From JAVBWI01 sp036677445 (GTDB taxonomy: Bacteria > Bacillota > Clostridia > Christensenellales > CAG-138): a stretch of 64,000 nt of DNA. The notes beneath the pieces were generated by a model. That model was not told the DNA's origin. It did not search any database and saw only the letters and a list, made by a program, of their open reading frames with translations. Shown piece by piece: positions 27,252 through 35,483 of this stretch. The stretch covers positions 68,818 to 132,817 of the forward strand of contig JAVBWI010000019.1 in NCBI GenBank assembly GCA_036677445.1. Direction: 5' to 3'. A program made the translations under genes and the position numbers. Position 1 is the first letter of the stretch. Each line of letters opens with the position of its first letter.

Positions 27252-27277
27252 ATCCCCCGGCAATTTTGCCGGGGGAT
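27252..27277. terminator. Bidirectional terminator between convergent genes
   Basis: A perfect 12-bp GC-rich stem (ATCCCCCGGCAA/TTGCCGGGGGAT) with a TT centre lies between the plus-strand anti-sigma-like gene and the minus-strand exported-protein gene. Flanks are AT-rich but lack a long T-run. Confidence 0.65.
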
Positions 27278-27293
27278 CATTAATCTCCATAGA

Positions 27294-27689
27294 TTAAGAT
27301 ACCCATTTAGCTGAAGTTCTGGATGTCACCGAATATGATTTGCCATTCTTTTTAGAATAATGGATACCGGTAAGCTTATAATAATGTTCACCATCAACCT
27401 TTTTCGAACTGGCTACTGTTACAATATCGGTATTTTGAGATTCTTCACTTGCTCGGGCAACCTCATACCAGCTTGATCCACGTTGCTCCCACAGAATAAC
27501 GGTTATTCTAATAATATCCTCAGTTTGCGCTGATGTCGAATAACCTGAAAATGAAATCGTCCGACCTGATGGGGACATAGAAATAGTGCCGCTCGCCTGC
27601 CTAGGGGTTATCGTATCTGCCAGAGATGCTGTAGTAATTGACAAGCACAAAACGATGGCTAATGCCAGGCAGAAGATTCTCTTTTTCAT
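27294..27689 (-). CDS. Secreted DUF6147-like protein
   Basis: A 131-residue protein with a signal peptide (KKRIFCLALAIVLCLSITTASLA, cleavage near 24) and a beta-rich body (GTISMSPSGRTISFSGYSTSAQ). It resembles the DUF6147-type small exported proteins of Clostridia. GGAGG precedes the start on the minus strand. Its promoter has the same TGAAAGATT/GTGTC element as the ECF sigma gene, so it is probably a regulon member. The only clear minus-strand gene in the window. Confidence 0.7.
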   Translation of the reverse strand: MKKRIFCLALAIVLCLSITTASLADTITPRQASGTISMSPSGRTISFSGYSTSAQTEDIIRITVILWEQRGSSWYEVARASEESQNTDIVTVASSKKVDGEHYYKLTGIHYSKKNGKSYSVTSRTSAKWVS

Positions 27690-27737
27690 CGGGTTTATCC
27701 TCCGTTAATTTAGATTGTGGTCTTAACCACTTTTGTT

Positions 27738-27766
27738 ATGACACCCCAGCCCAGTAAAATCTTTCA
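27738..27766 (-). promoter_or_regulatory. ECF-type promoter for the minus-strand secreted protein
   Basis: Read on the minus strand: TGAAAGATT, 13 nt, GTGTCATAA. It matches the sigma-gene promoter and lies about 50 nt before the start codon. Confidence 0.6.
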
Positions 27767-27806
27767 TACAGAGCATTAATATATTATTGAAGAATTTCGG
27801 GTTTAA

Positions 27807-27839
27807 TGAAAGATTATCCTCTCGTTCGCGTGTCTATAA
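27807..27839 (+). promoter_or_regulatory. ECF-type promoter for the plus-strand secreted protein
   Basis: TGAAAGATT, 14 nt, GTGTCTATAA. It is divergent from the minus-strand copy about 40 nt away and would drive the 28016 gene through a leader of about 170 nt. Confidence 0.6.
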
Positions 27840-27896
27840 GGCATGAACGAGGTAAACCCGATATCGGTTAATGTGCACTGGGAAGGAGGGATGCTT

Positions 27897-27932
27897 ATGA
27901 TTGCGGATAAAGCCTTTATAAACCTTGAGTGA
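27897..27932 (+). CDS. Possible 11-codon leader ORF
   Basis: AAGGAGGG lies 6 nt before an ATG opening MIADKAFINLE. It lies in the leader of the next exported-protein gene. The strong ribosome binding site is the only evidence. Confidence 0.25.
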   Translation: MIADKAFINLE

Positions 27933-28015
27933 TCGACCCATTACCATTCAGCGATGCAAATTAAGGATGAGAAATATATTCGTTTTTCATCTATACGGAT
28001 TGAAAGGAGAAAACT

Positions 28016-28540
28016 ATGAAAAAGGCAATATCTTTGTTTATTGTGGCGTGTATACTTTTAAGCATAACGCAAGTAGCATTCGCCAAAGAAGCTGGGTATG
28101 AACCGGGAGCGGAATCGTCATACAGTATTCCAATAGACGAAAGTGAGGAAAACGTTGAGATTGTATACGATAGATTACTAAGAGGCGATGATCCCCCCAC
28201 TGATCCTACAGATCTGCCGTATACTTTGTCGGGGAATATAAAAAGCTATACATATGGTTCCAAATATTTCAAACCAAGCTCTATCGGAAAGATTCACACA
28301 CAACTCACAGGGACAACCTATTATACAGGAAATGTAAGAGTTATAATTGAATTGTATGATTCAGCGGGCAATTTCCAAACGGATTATGATTGTGGTAGGG
28401 ACCATAGATTTGATATGGGTATTAGTTGGTACAATCTTAATCCGAATACCGACTACTATTATAAAGTGAGGATTACGAACAAAGATTTCGCGAAGGAGTC
28501 CTTTAAGTTTAAGCTAAAATGCACAGCTCAAAACCAATGA
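28016..28540 (+). CDS. Secreted protein of unknown function
   Basis: A 174-residue protein with a signal peptide (residues 1-24, ending QVAFA) and a beta-rich C-terminal part (YTLSGNIKSYTYGSKYFKPSS, YYTGNVRVIIELYD). AAAGGAGA precedes the start. Its promoter carries the ECF element and it may be exported together with the minus-strand DUF6147-like protein; both show a similar beta-sandwich-like pattern (extended strands with Ser/Thr/Tyr). No catalytic motif is seen. Confidence 0.65.
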   Translation: MKKAISLFIVACILLSITQVAFAKEAGYEPGAESSYSIPIDESEENVEIVYDRLLRGDDPPTDPTDLPYTLSGNIKSYTYGSKYFKPSSIGKIHTQLTGTTYYTGNVRVIIELYDSAGNFQTDYDCGRDHRFDMGISWYNLNPNTDYYYKVRITNKDFAKESFKFKLKCTAQNQ

Positions 28541-28560
28541 TATAGCCATTAGTAATATTT

Positions 28561-28593
28561 TGGATAGGAGCAAAGATTCTTTACTCCTATCCA
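28561..28593. terminator. Perfect 10-bp inverted repeat between two exported-protein genes
   Basis: TGGATAGGAG and its exact complement flank a 13-nt centre, without a T-tract. It may be an attenuator, mRNA stabiliser or operator. Confidence 0.4.
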
Positions 28594-28622
28594 TATGCAA
28601 ATAAGTACGGAAGGAAAAAGAG

Positions 28623-29276
28623 ATGAAAACTAAATTTGTAACTACTATTATTTTAATAGGCTGCATAAGCAGCATGCTGATATCCTGTAATAATCCAGCA
28701 AATAAAACATTGGAAGAAACTTTGAACATTCCTTCTGATAAAGCTTTAGAGATTGAAAAGCATTTTTCTGATCGGGAAATCGGTGTTACAGCTATTAATC
28801 CATCAGAAAATTCTATTGTGAAAGAATTAGATCAAGCATTTGAAGCATATGATATTACTTCGGATGACGCCAAGCAATATTTGCTTATTGTAAGAACGGA
28901 AGATAAAAGCTACTGTGCGATCCTTGGCGAGAATCTCGAAATAATAGATGGAGCTATAGACAATACAATGTTTCCGATAAATGAGATGATAGAAGAAACC
29001 TTGAATATTCCTGCCGATAAAGCTTTAGGAATTGAAGCACATTTCTCTGATCGAGAAATCAATATAGTTGCTATTAATCCTTCAAAAAATCCTATTGCCG
29101 AAGAATTAGATCAAGCGTTTGAAGCGTATGATATAACTTCAGATGACGCCAAGCAATATTTGCTTATTGTAAGAATGGAAGATAAAAGCTACTGTGCGAT
29201 TCTTGACGAGAATCTCGAAATAATAGATGGAGCTATAGACAATACAATGTTTCCGAGTTCGTCAACGTTGTTTTGA
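28623..29276 (+). CDS. Lipoprotein with two tandem repeat units
   Basis: A 217-residue protein with a lipoprotein signal (lipobox near residue 22-25, LISC) and two tandem units of 93 residues. Each contains ETLNIP-DKAL-IE-HFSDREI, DQAFEAYDITSDDAKQYLL and NLEIIDGAIDNTMFP. DNA identity between units is very high, especially in the second half of the unit, so the duplication is recent. GGAAGG precedes the start. Probably the third exported protein of the sigma island. No function is recognised. Confidence 0.7.
   Translation: MKTKFVTTIILIGCISSMLISCNNPANKTLEETLNIPSDKALEIEKHFSDREIGVTAINPSENSIVKELDQAFEAYDITSDDAKQYLLIVRTEDKSYCAILGENLEIIDGAIDNTMFPINEMIEETLNIPADKALGIEAHFSDREINIVAINPSKNPIAEELDQAFEAYDITSDDAKQYLLIVRMEDKSYCAILDENLEIIDGAIDNTMFPSSSTLF
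28713..29255 (+). repeat. Tandem duplication of 279-bp unit inside the lipoprotein gene
   Basis: Unit 1 begins at 28713 and unit 2 at 28992, spaced 279 bp (93 codons). Differences are mostly point substitutions; the last part (AATCTCGAAATAATAGATGG onward) is identical in both units. Confidence 0.9.
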
Positions 29277-29772
29277 AAAAGAAACGCGCATGGATAATCA
29301 TTTTGTTCTGTGAATACCTTCCATTTGCATATTGATGTACACGAATGCTTTCAGATCTCGCGGAGCCTGGGAATAGTATGCCGGTATGAAGGTTTGGGTT
29401 AGGAGGTAATGTTCCTATCGGAGAAAAAACGACATGATGTGTTCGGAAGGATGTAACATAATATACAATTCAGATATGGCTTAATAAAACGAGCATATGC
29501 TGATAGAGTTTCGGTAATTAATACCAAATACCATGAAAAATTGATAGTTTAAGCTACTGCCTCATGAAAAAGCATGATTTGGGCGGTCTTGGTTTACTTT
29601 GCCTTTTTCGGGATCAGCGCAGCCTTGGGAACAATAAATGTTTGATTTATTAAGCAAATCAGATACCCAGCACGGCGTAAGGCAGGCCGAAAAAAGGCAA
29701 CGCTTGCATAGACAATACAGCGCAGTGCTGCTCATTATCAGAATATTTTGATTATTATGCATACGCAATATT
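29277..29772. other. Intergenic stretch without a supported gene
   Basis: No convincing gene is seen. A 37-codon frame from 29638 (MFDLLSKSDTQHGV) and a 15-codon frame near 29409 after AGGAGG are the only candidates; neither has good spacing or known relatives. It may be remnant DNA between the sigma island and the ICE recombination module. Confidence 0.4.
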
Positions 29773-29811
29773 AAACGCTATAAGCGGAATCTCCGCTTGT
29801 GGCGTTTTTGA
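29773..29811 (+). terminator. Terminator upstream of the ICE sigma-like gene
   Basis: AAACGC and AGCGGA pair with TCCGCT and GCGTTT around a short centre, followed by T's. It should stop read-through from the left. Confidence 0.65.
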
Positions 29812-29842
29812 TATATGCGTCGCTTTTCAGCGCGCCCGCGCG

Positions 29843-29891
29843 CCTCCGTTTCTTCTTGATTTCACCGCAAAAATCAAGAAATTTACGGAGG
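29843..29891 (+). promoter_or_regulatory. Hairpin that buries the ribosome binding site of the sigma-like gene
   Basis: CCTCCGT pairs exactly with ACGGAGG, and TTCTTGATTT with AAATCAAGAA, giving a 17-bp interrupted stem whose 3' arm contains the GGAGG used by the downstream start. The ribosome binding site should be hidden unless something melts the stem. Confidence 0.7.
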
Positions 29892-29898
29892 TTACCCG

Positions 29899-30324
29899 AT
29901 GAAAATAATCAATCTGAGGGACTTCTATGCGTCCCTTTATGCCCATGACTGCATTTGCGAAGTGCCGGATGAGGTTGTGGAGCTATTGATTCATTTCAAG
30001 AGCCGTGAGCAATCGCAGATACGCCAAAGATATAAGCATAGGGCGCATTACTCGCTTGACTGCGATGACGGCATCGAGAATGACACCCTGTTCTTTGCGC
30101 CGTCCGCGCAGGAGGTTTACGAACGCAAGGCGGAGCGTATTGCGCTCTACCTTGCCATGCAAAGCCTGACGGACAAGCAGCTGCGGCGTCTGTATGCTTC
30201 CTTTTTCCTCGACATGAGCTATGCCAGAATAGCGCGGCTTGAACGCGTTGACGAAAGCACCGTGCGCAAGTCCATCAACGGCGCTTTGGTACGCTTATCA
30301 AAAATTATCGACTTTTTGGACTGA
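29899..30324 (+). CDS. ICE sigma-70-like regulator
   Basis: A 141-residue protein with a sigma region 4-like helix-turn-helix at the C-terminus (LYASFFLDMSYARIARLERVDESTVRKSINGALVRLSKI). It is the type of protein that precedes xis and int in Tn916/Tn1549-like elements and is thought to control element genes. The start follows GGAGG by 7 nt, and that site is enclosed in a strong hairpin, which implies translational control. It lacks region 2, so it may act as a DNA-binding regulator. Confidence 0.8.
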   Translation: MKIINLRDFYASLYAHDCICEVPDEVVELLIHFKSREQSQIRQRYKHRAHYSLDCDDGIENDTLFFAPSAQEVYERKAERIALYLAMQSLTDKQLRRLYASFFLDMSYARIARLERVDESTVRKSINGALVRLSKIIDFLD

Positions 30325-30824
30325 GCCATACCCTGATTTGCCTCTTTTCAGGCATGGCTGTTAGAGGAAGCGAGTTCCTCGCCGTTCCTTGAAAACTGAA
30401 TATCCATCGGCTTAGATACGTTAGCCATACGGTAAGCGATACGGCATATGCGCCAAGACTGCCTGCGGGACAAGCCCCGTCAAAACGATGGCATCAAAGG
30501 TACGAGCGAAAACATCCCTGCCGTAAGCCTCCCATAGCAAGGAGGATGCAATGACCCGTATGGTGGATAATGATACTTCTGCATAGTTGAGGTTAAGTCC
30601 CAAAGTGCAGCCCGGGCGTTGCCGGGGTGGTGAGATTCCAATGTTGATCGTTTGCGCGATCAGTCTGAGCGGGTGCCCTTGCACATCGGGATGTTGTGTC
30701 AAATAGATGTGCGTAAATATACAGGAAGAAACGGAATGGCGGCGGTCAAAGGCTGAATATGCAGAACCAATTATGACCGCCGCCTATTTCTTTGCCAAAA
30801 ATCCGAGCGAAAGAGGTGCTAAAG
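30325..30824. other. Conserved-looking leader between sigma-like and excisionase genes
   Basis: About 500 nt without a clear gene. It contains a hairpin GCCAT/ATGGC with inner CCTGA/TCAGG just after the sigma stop, a GAGGAA/TTCCTC hairpin, and an 11-codon frame at 30551 (MTRMVDNDTSA) with AAGGAGG 8 nt upstream. The layout suggests an attenuated leader controlling excision genes rather than decayed coding DNA. Confidence 0.5.
30738..30784. repeat. 11-bp inverted repeat before the excisionase gene
   Basis: GGCGGCGGTCA and its exact complement are separated by 25 nt. It may be a terminator stem or an integrase/excisionase arm site. Confidence 0.5.
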
Positions 30825-31031
30825 ATGGAATCAAAGTTTACAGCATTCAGCGAACTGCCTGTCATTTTGAATGCGACTGATGTTGCCAGCATTCTTGGGG
30901 TATCTCGCGCTTTTGCCTATAACCTTTTTCACGCCGATGATTTTCCCGTAATCGTCATTGGTAGCAGACGCCTTGTAAATAAGGATAGTTTCATTCATTG
31001 GCTTAACCAGAAAGAAAGCGCGGAGGGTTAA
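30825..31031 (+). CDS. xis: Excisionase-type helix-turn-helix protein
   Basis: A 68-residue winged-helix/MerR-like DNA-binding protein (ATDVASILGVSRAFAYNLFHADDFPVI). It lies 4 nt before the integrase gene, which is the usual place for Xis. It should bend DNA at the element end and steer the integrase towards excision. The start follows AAAGAGGTG; a longer frame begins at 30792 without support. Confidence 0.85.
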   Translation: MESKFTAFSELPVILNATDVASILGVSRAFAYNLFHADDFPVIVIGSRRLVNKDSFIHWLNQKESAEG

Positions 31032-31035
31032 AGCT

Positions 31036-32202
31036 ATGGCGAAAAGCAAAAAACGGGCTGATGGCCTATACCAAAAAAACATTGTCATTGGCAGAAACGC
31101 CGATGGATCATATAAACGCAAAACCGTTTACGGAAAAACGCTAAAGGAGCTGGAGGAACGAATTGCAGAAATTAAGAGCCAACTTAAAATGGGCATTCGC
31201 ATTTATGACGATTCAACCTTTCGGGAGTTATCCGAAGTTTGGATTAACAACTACCGTCCAACGATGAACACAACATGGGCATACCAGCAGGAACGCTTAC
31301 TCAATCTCCACATCCTGCCGTATATCGGTGATGTAATGGTCAAAAAGCTGACGAAGTTTGACATGCAAAGCCGCATCAATACAATGCGTGAGGAAGGCTA
31401 TGCAACAAGCACCATGAAAAAGGTGCGCAATATTTCTGCGCAGATACTTGAAGTGGCGATGGACAAGAAAATCGTGTTTGAAAACCCTTTTAAGAAGATT
31501 GCTGTTGCTGAACTCGCACCTAATGCTCGCCGCGCACTGTCGGAACAGGAAATCGATCTGATTACGAGAACATGGTCAGGGCATAAAATGGGTTATGCCG
31601 CTATGACGATGCTCTATTGCGGGTTAAGGCGCGGCGAAGTGTTGGCCTTGGATTGGAGTGATATTGATCTATCAAACAAGATCATTAAAGTCACCAAGTC
31701 CGTAGCATACCTTTCTAATCAGCCCATTATGAAAGGGCCAAAGTCTATGGCGGGTATTCGTAATGTGCCTATTCCCGACTTTCTAGTTGAAATATTCAAA
31801 AGTCTCGTAAAAAGCAACCCCACATTTTTGACCAGCACGCAAGGGGAGCGAATGTCCGATATAGCCTATCGCAGAGCATGGGCTAGCTATGAATATTACT
31901 TGAACAAAAAAGCGGGAGGATGCGGAGCTGTCGGCGGCAAAGGGAAAGTAATCGTTATTGATCATATCACAGCTCACATGTTGCGACATACATACGCTTC
32001 TCTACTATATGATGCTGGTGTAGATATAAAGTCCGCGCAACGATTTCTAGGACATAGCGATATAGAAACCACTTTGGAGATTTATACGCATTTGACGAAG
32101 CATAAGGAGGATGAAGCCGTTCATTCCATCAATAAGCACTTTGAAGAACGGTTTATCAGTAAAAAACAGAAGCAGCGTGACAAAGACGATAGAGAAAGAT
32201 AA
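31036..32202 (+). CDS. int: Tyrosine site-specific integrase
   Basis: A 388-residue Tn916-type integrase. It has an N-terminal arm-binding domain, a SAM-like core-binding domain (about 60-160) and a catalytic domain with Arg (CGLRRGEV, about 198), His-x-x-Arg (HMLRHTY, about 315), LGHSDIETT and the nucleophile Tyr in IYTHL (about 350). All catalytic residues are present, so the element should be able to integrate. It is the last ICE gene seen. Confidence 0.95.
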   Translation: MAKSKKRADGLYQKNIVIGRNADGSYKRKTVYGKTLKELEERIAEIKSQLKMGIRIYDDSTFRELSEVWINNYRPTMNTTWAYQQERLLNLHILPYIGDVMVKKLTKFDMQSRINTMREEGYATSTMKKVRNISAQILEVAMDKKIVFENPFKKIAVAELAPNARRALSEQEIDLITRTWSGHKMGYAAMTMLYCGLRRGEVLALDWSDIDLSNKIIKVTKSVAYLSNQPIMKGPKSMAGIRNVPIPDFLVEIFKSLVKSNPTFLTSTQGERMSDIAYRRAWASYEYYLNKKAGGCGAVGGKGKVIVIDHITAHMLRHTYASLLYDAGVDIKSAQRFLGHSDIETTLEIYTHLTKHKEDEAVHSINKHFEERFISKKQKQRDKDDRER

Positions 32203-32659
32203 CGGCATGAGTTGCTGTCTGAGCGAAAAGTGCCTAATGATGATAGCCTGCTATCCGTTCTGCTATTTAGGTCATACGCCGCAGAACTATGTGGTGATGG
32301 CGTCCCACAAAGGTTATTAAGTCCAAGACACCATGCTTCATTTCGCTTGGATAATGACTTTCATTATGGTATTATGATGCAAAATGGGTAAGTATCAACA
32401 ATTTGCATAGCGGGTCTACCAATAGAAGTGGACCTGTCAAAACGTAAAGGCAGAATAAATATGCTTTGGGACGGAATACCAAGGCTTCGACACTGTATGA
32501 CATCATAAAAAGGCATGAGGATGCCTTGCAGCTTACACGCTTCCCGAATCATGGATGCTTTGTAACGTGAAAAAAGAATCATGCGTGTAGAGGTTGTGTG
32601 GCGGGTCGGCATTGACCGTTCCTTTGGTTTAGATATTTCAAAGGAAAAGAATTCATCCC
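32203..32659. other. Non-coding DNA flanking the ICE end, with decayed fragments
   Basis: No intact gene is seen. A short frame near 32394 (STICIAGLPIEVDLSKRKGR) and another near 32513 (KRHEDALQLTRFP) look like fragments of lost genes. The right ICE end must lie in this stretch, but no attachment repeat can be set without the left end. A 37-codon Cys-rich frame at 32208 lacks a ribosome binding site. Confidence 0.5.
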
Positions 32660-33096
32660 ATGACAAATCATCCATATTGCCGTGGCTTTGGACTTGGTTA
32701 TGAAGAAGCACAAGCTCTTATGCAAATCGCTCAAAAGCCCGCTCTGTATCCTAGGATCGAGCGGGATGAAGCGATTATTTATTGACTATCAGGCATTTGA
32801 GCTTTACGGATACACAGGCCGTTCTTTCCGGCATGGACATGGCTGTTCCTGGAAAGGAGCAAGGTTGCTGATGAAAAAACAGCGCAACACTCCTGCATCA
32901 AAGATTTTCTCAATGGGTTTGACGCCAACCGCTTCCCTTGAAGGATTATGAAGCGGAAGAATGCCTTGGTTACAGCGAGTGGAACGAAATGCTGCTTATA
33001 CGGAATCGCGGAACCGGAGCATATGCAGTTGCCAAGGGCTATGATATGCAGTTGACCGGCGAACGCAGCGAGGGCCATTTACTGCGCCAGCCATAG
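32660..33096 (+). pseudogene. Decayed gene with stops and frameshifts
   Basis: Three coding-like fragments lie in different frames: MTNHPYCRGFGLGYEE from 32660 to a stop at 32785; a middle piece (TDTQAVLSGMDMAVPGKEQG) near 32815; and NGFDANRFP joined by a one-base shift to LKDYEAEECLGYSEWNEMLL and a stop at 33096. They are probably relics of one gene. The original function is not recognised. Confidence 0.5.
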
Positions 33097-33176
33097 CATT
33101 TCGCTCAAATGGGCTTTTTTCGATATTCTATAATTGAGTTTAGATTTGTACCCCAGTCTACAGCAGGTTCCCCTTC

Positions 33177-33232
33177 TGCAACTTTACGCAAAAATGCATC
33201 CTACTGTATCTGATAGGATAAGGCCATCAAAA
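33177..33232 (+). promoter_or_regulatory. TGCAACTTT/CCATCAAAA promoter motif, copy 1
   Basis: TGCAACTTT, then CCATCAAAA after 38 nt, with GTATCTGATAGGATAA between. The same elements occur before the lipoprotein gene at 55874 and the membrane-protein gene at 63926. It probably drives the lipoprotein gene at 33250. Confidence 0.55.
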
Positions 33233-33249
33233 CAAGGAGGGTATTCAAA

Positions 33250-34158
33250 GTGAAACAATCTCTTTCGCTGATAATTGCCGCCGTGTTGATGGTGGCCATG
33301 GCGGCGTGCACAGCCCCGGCTTCCGTACCTGAAATTACACCCGAACCTACCGCGGCTTTGCCGGAAGGGCTTTCCGGATATCCTTTTGAACTGGCGGACA
33401 CCACCTACGCGCTGTGGTGCGCTGTCCGCAGCCAGCTAAGTGACGGAGGCGCGGAATACGAGATTCGGGTGCTCCAAATCGGCAACAAGGCGCCGATCCA
33501 GTTTTCGATGGGCAGCAATGGGAAACTCAATCCAAAGAGCTGCCTTGACATGCGTCTCATCATGCCGGATGGAAGCACTGTGAGCACGACCGGCATTTCC
33601 TTTTTCGCCACGGATGAGGCCGCAGGCTACAGCGCGGCCACAGGCTTTACCTTCCGTCTCGCGAGCGGGCAGGCGCTGCCGGATAAGGCGCTGATGTACC
33701 GCTCGGACATAGATGCTCAGATCGAGGTGGATCTAAGCAACCTGATCATCGTGGATGCCGCGGTGGAAACAGCCGCCGCGCAGGAACAACCTGCCGAGGA
33801 GCCTGCCATCGAATCCGCTGCCGCGCCTGTTATTCCCGAGGAACTTGTGGGCGCATGGACGGGTACCGGCGAGCCTGTGGGCGGCGGCAGCGCCATATCG
33901 CTGGACGTATTGGTCAACGCGGATGGAACCGGCAGCTATACATTTGAGCAAGCGGGCTATATAGAAAGCTATCCTTTTACTCTCACCAACGAAACAGAAA
34001 GCTTTTGCGTGGATATCCCCGCCGACAACCGGCTTGGCATATCGGCCTGTGAAGGAACTTACTTATATGCGGATAATGCACTGACGCTGCACATCACTAC
34101 AACGTTTGCATCCGGCCGCCAATTTGAATATACGGCGAGCTGCACAAAGGCAGACTGA
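33250..34158 (+). CDS. Lipoprotein of unknown function
   Basis: A 302-residue protein starting with GTG after AAGGAGGG. A lipoprotein signal (AAVLMVAMAAC, Cys near 20) is followed by a DUF4352-like beta-rich domain (about 40-165), an Ala/Glu/Pro-rich linker (about 175-200) and a C-terminal beta-barrel-like domain (LVGAWTGTGEPVGGG) typical of lipocalin-like extracellular modules. It is the first intact gene after the ICE and may sense or bind something outside the cell. It has the TGCAACTTT motif upstream. Confidence 0.7.
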   Translation: MKQSLSLIIAAVLMVAMAACTAPASVPEITPEPTAALPEGLSGYPFELADTTYALWCAVRSQLSDGGAEYEIRVLQIGNKAPIQFSMGSNGKLNPKSCLDMRLIMPDGSTVSTTGISFFATDEAAGYSAATGFTFRLASGQALPDKALMYRSDIDAQIEVDLSNLIIVDAAVETAAAQEQPAEEPAIESAAAPVIPEELVGAWTGTGEPVGGGSAISLDVLVNADGTGSYTFEQAGYIESYPFTLTNETESFCVDIPADNRLGISACEGTYLYADNALTLHITTTFASGRQFEYTASCTKAD

Positions 34159-34276
34159 CCAAAGGATTGCACCCAAGATTAAGATATGATGAGGCAGACA
34201 TATATCTTGATGCGATGAAAAGCAGGCCGCAACAGAATGTGCGAGTCCGGTGAAAACCTGTGGAAGGATGGCGGCT

Positions 34277-35464
34277 ATGACAAGGGATACCAAAGCGCTG
34301 CTAAAGGAGAATATCGAACTGTTTCATGAGGCGCTACAGGATTTTGAGGCCTACAGCTTTTGTGCGGATGTGCGAAGCCGCATGGACGCGCGGGGGCTCT
34401 CCTCCTCTGCGCTGGGGGAACGAATGCTGGTCAGTCATACCATCGTGGACAGGTGGCGGCAGGGCAAGGCAAGGCCAAACGGCAAGGAGCGCATGAAGAA
34501 GTTGGGCATGGCGCTGGGTATGGACGCGGAGGAGTTAGACGCGTTCCTCTACCGCAACGGCTACCCCAAGCTATATGCGAAGAACCCGCTAGACAGCGCC
34601 GCTAAGCTGCTGCTGTTAAATAGCGCCGGCCGGGCGGACGTGGTGGATATGTACCGGGAGCTGATTGGGCGGCTGGGTCTTACGGACTACGCACCGCCCA
34701 CGGAAGCACAGCCGCTTAAAACAAGCGTTTTGAGCGCGGAGCTTATGGAAGCGGCACGGCAGGGGCAGGTCAGCGGCTGGTTCCGTGCCCACGAAAAGAA
34801 TTTTACCGGCGACGCAAAGAAGCTTTTGCCGGATATGCGCATCATCCGTTACCTGCTACTGTATCTGGGCGAATCCACCGTCAACGAAATGGCGGTTACG
34901 GGCGAGCTGCCGGTAACGCTAAAAAACATCTTATACCCTCTTATTGGCGGCAGGGCCGTGCATGTGCGGGGACTTAGGGAAAAGCTCATCGCCTTTGGCC
35001 TGTATTGTAACATGACCGAGGATGAGATCGACGTACTGCTCGCCTATGCCAAGCTGCGTCCCATCTCCGAGCCAATCTCCCGCGCTGACCTGGCCGTGCT
35101 TTCGGTGTTGCGCGAGGCCCATGAGCGTTACCCATTCTATGAATATGAGAATGTAAAGCGTATCGTAGAGCAGCTCTCAGCATCCAAGGAATTATATGAT
35201 AGGACCTTACTGCCGGAATATGAGGCACGGCTGCAAAACGCCGGGCAACGGACCGCCTATTATGAAAAAGCCGTACGCACAGAGGACGAGCGGCTATTTG
35301 AAGAGTGTTATACTTCTTATTCCGACAGGGGCGTAATGGATTATATGCGGGATGTGCTCGCACTCCTGTGCGAGGAAGAACTGTTGGACAAAGCCGAGGC
35401 AATGTCCCTCCTTGAGTTGATACAGCGCACGGAGGCGGGCATATCCATATGGAGTATGAAGTGA
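34277..35464 (+). CDS. XRE-type helix-turn-helix regulator with long helical C-terminus
   Basis: A 395-residue protein. An XRE-type DNA-binding domain lies at about 30-95 (ARGLSSSALGERMLVSHTIVDRWRQGKARP). The remaining 300 residues are helical (possibly TPR/HEAT-like) and probably form a sensor or partner-binding region. The start used has GGAAGG 9 nt upstream; GTG 34250 or ATG 34268 are less likely. It starts the plus-strand run leading to the Clp-N membrane protein 19 nt downstream, and may regulate the kinase cluster. This role is inferred only from position. Confidence 0.65.
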   Translation: MTRDTKALLKENIELFHEALQDFEAYSFCADVRSRMDARGLSSSALGERMLVSHTIVDRWRQGKARPNGKERMKKLGMALGMDAEELDAFLYRNGYPKLYAKNPLDSAAKLLLLNSAGRADVVDMYRELIGRLGLTDYAPPTEAQPLKTSVLSAELMEAARQGQVSGWFRAHEKNFTGDAKKLLPDMRIIRYLLLYLGESTVNEMAVTGELPVTLKNILYPLIGGRAVHVRGLREKLIAFGLYCNMTEDEIDVLLAYAKLRPISEPISRADLAVLSVLREAHERYPFYEYENVKRIVEQLSASKELYDRTLLPEYEARLQNAGQRTAYYEKAVRTEDERLFEECYTSYSDRGVMDYMRDVLALLCEEELLDKAEAMSLLELIQRTEAGISIWSMK

Positions 35465-35483
35465 TACGGGAAGGAGAAAGCAT

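Larger units (their letters stand above)
946..32202. mobile_element. Integrative conjugative element, Tn1549/CTn-like; left end outside window
   Basis: A co-oriented run of conjugation genes (methylase/helicase, TOPRIM, MobC, relaxase, PcfB, VirD4, Maff2, VirB6-like, PrgI, VirB4, NlpC/P60) ends with a sigma-like factor, excisionase and tyrosine integrase. This is the usual order in Clostridial Tn1549/CTn elements. The stated limits are minimal: replication and partition genes usually lie further left, and no attachment-site repeat can be defined because only one end is visible. Whether the truncated gene at the window start belongs to the element is unknown. Confidence 0.9.

Noticed and set aside
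32208..32320. 37-codon Cys-rich ORF after the integrase
   Set aside because: It has no ribosome binding site and no recognisable relatives; only an open frame by chance.
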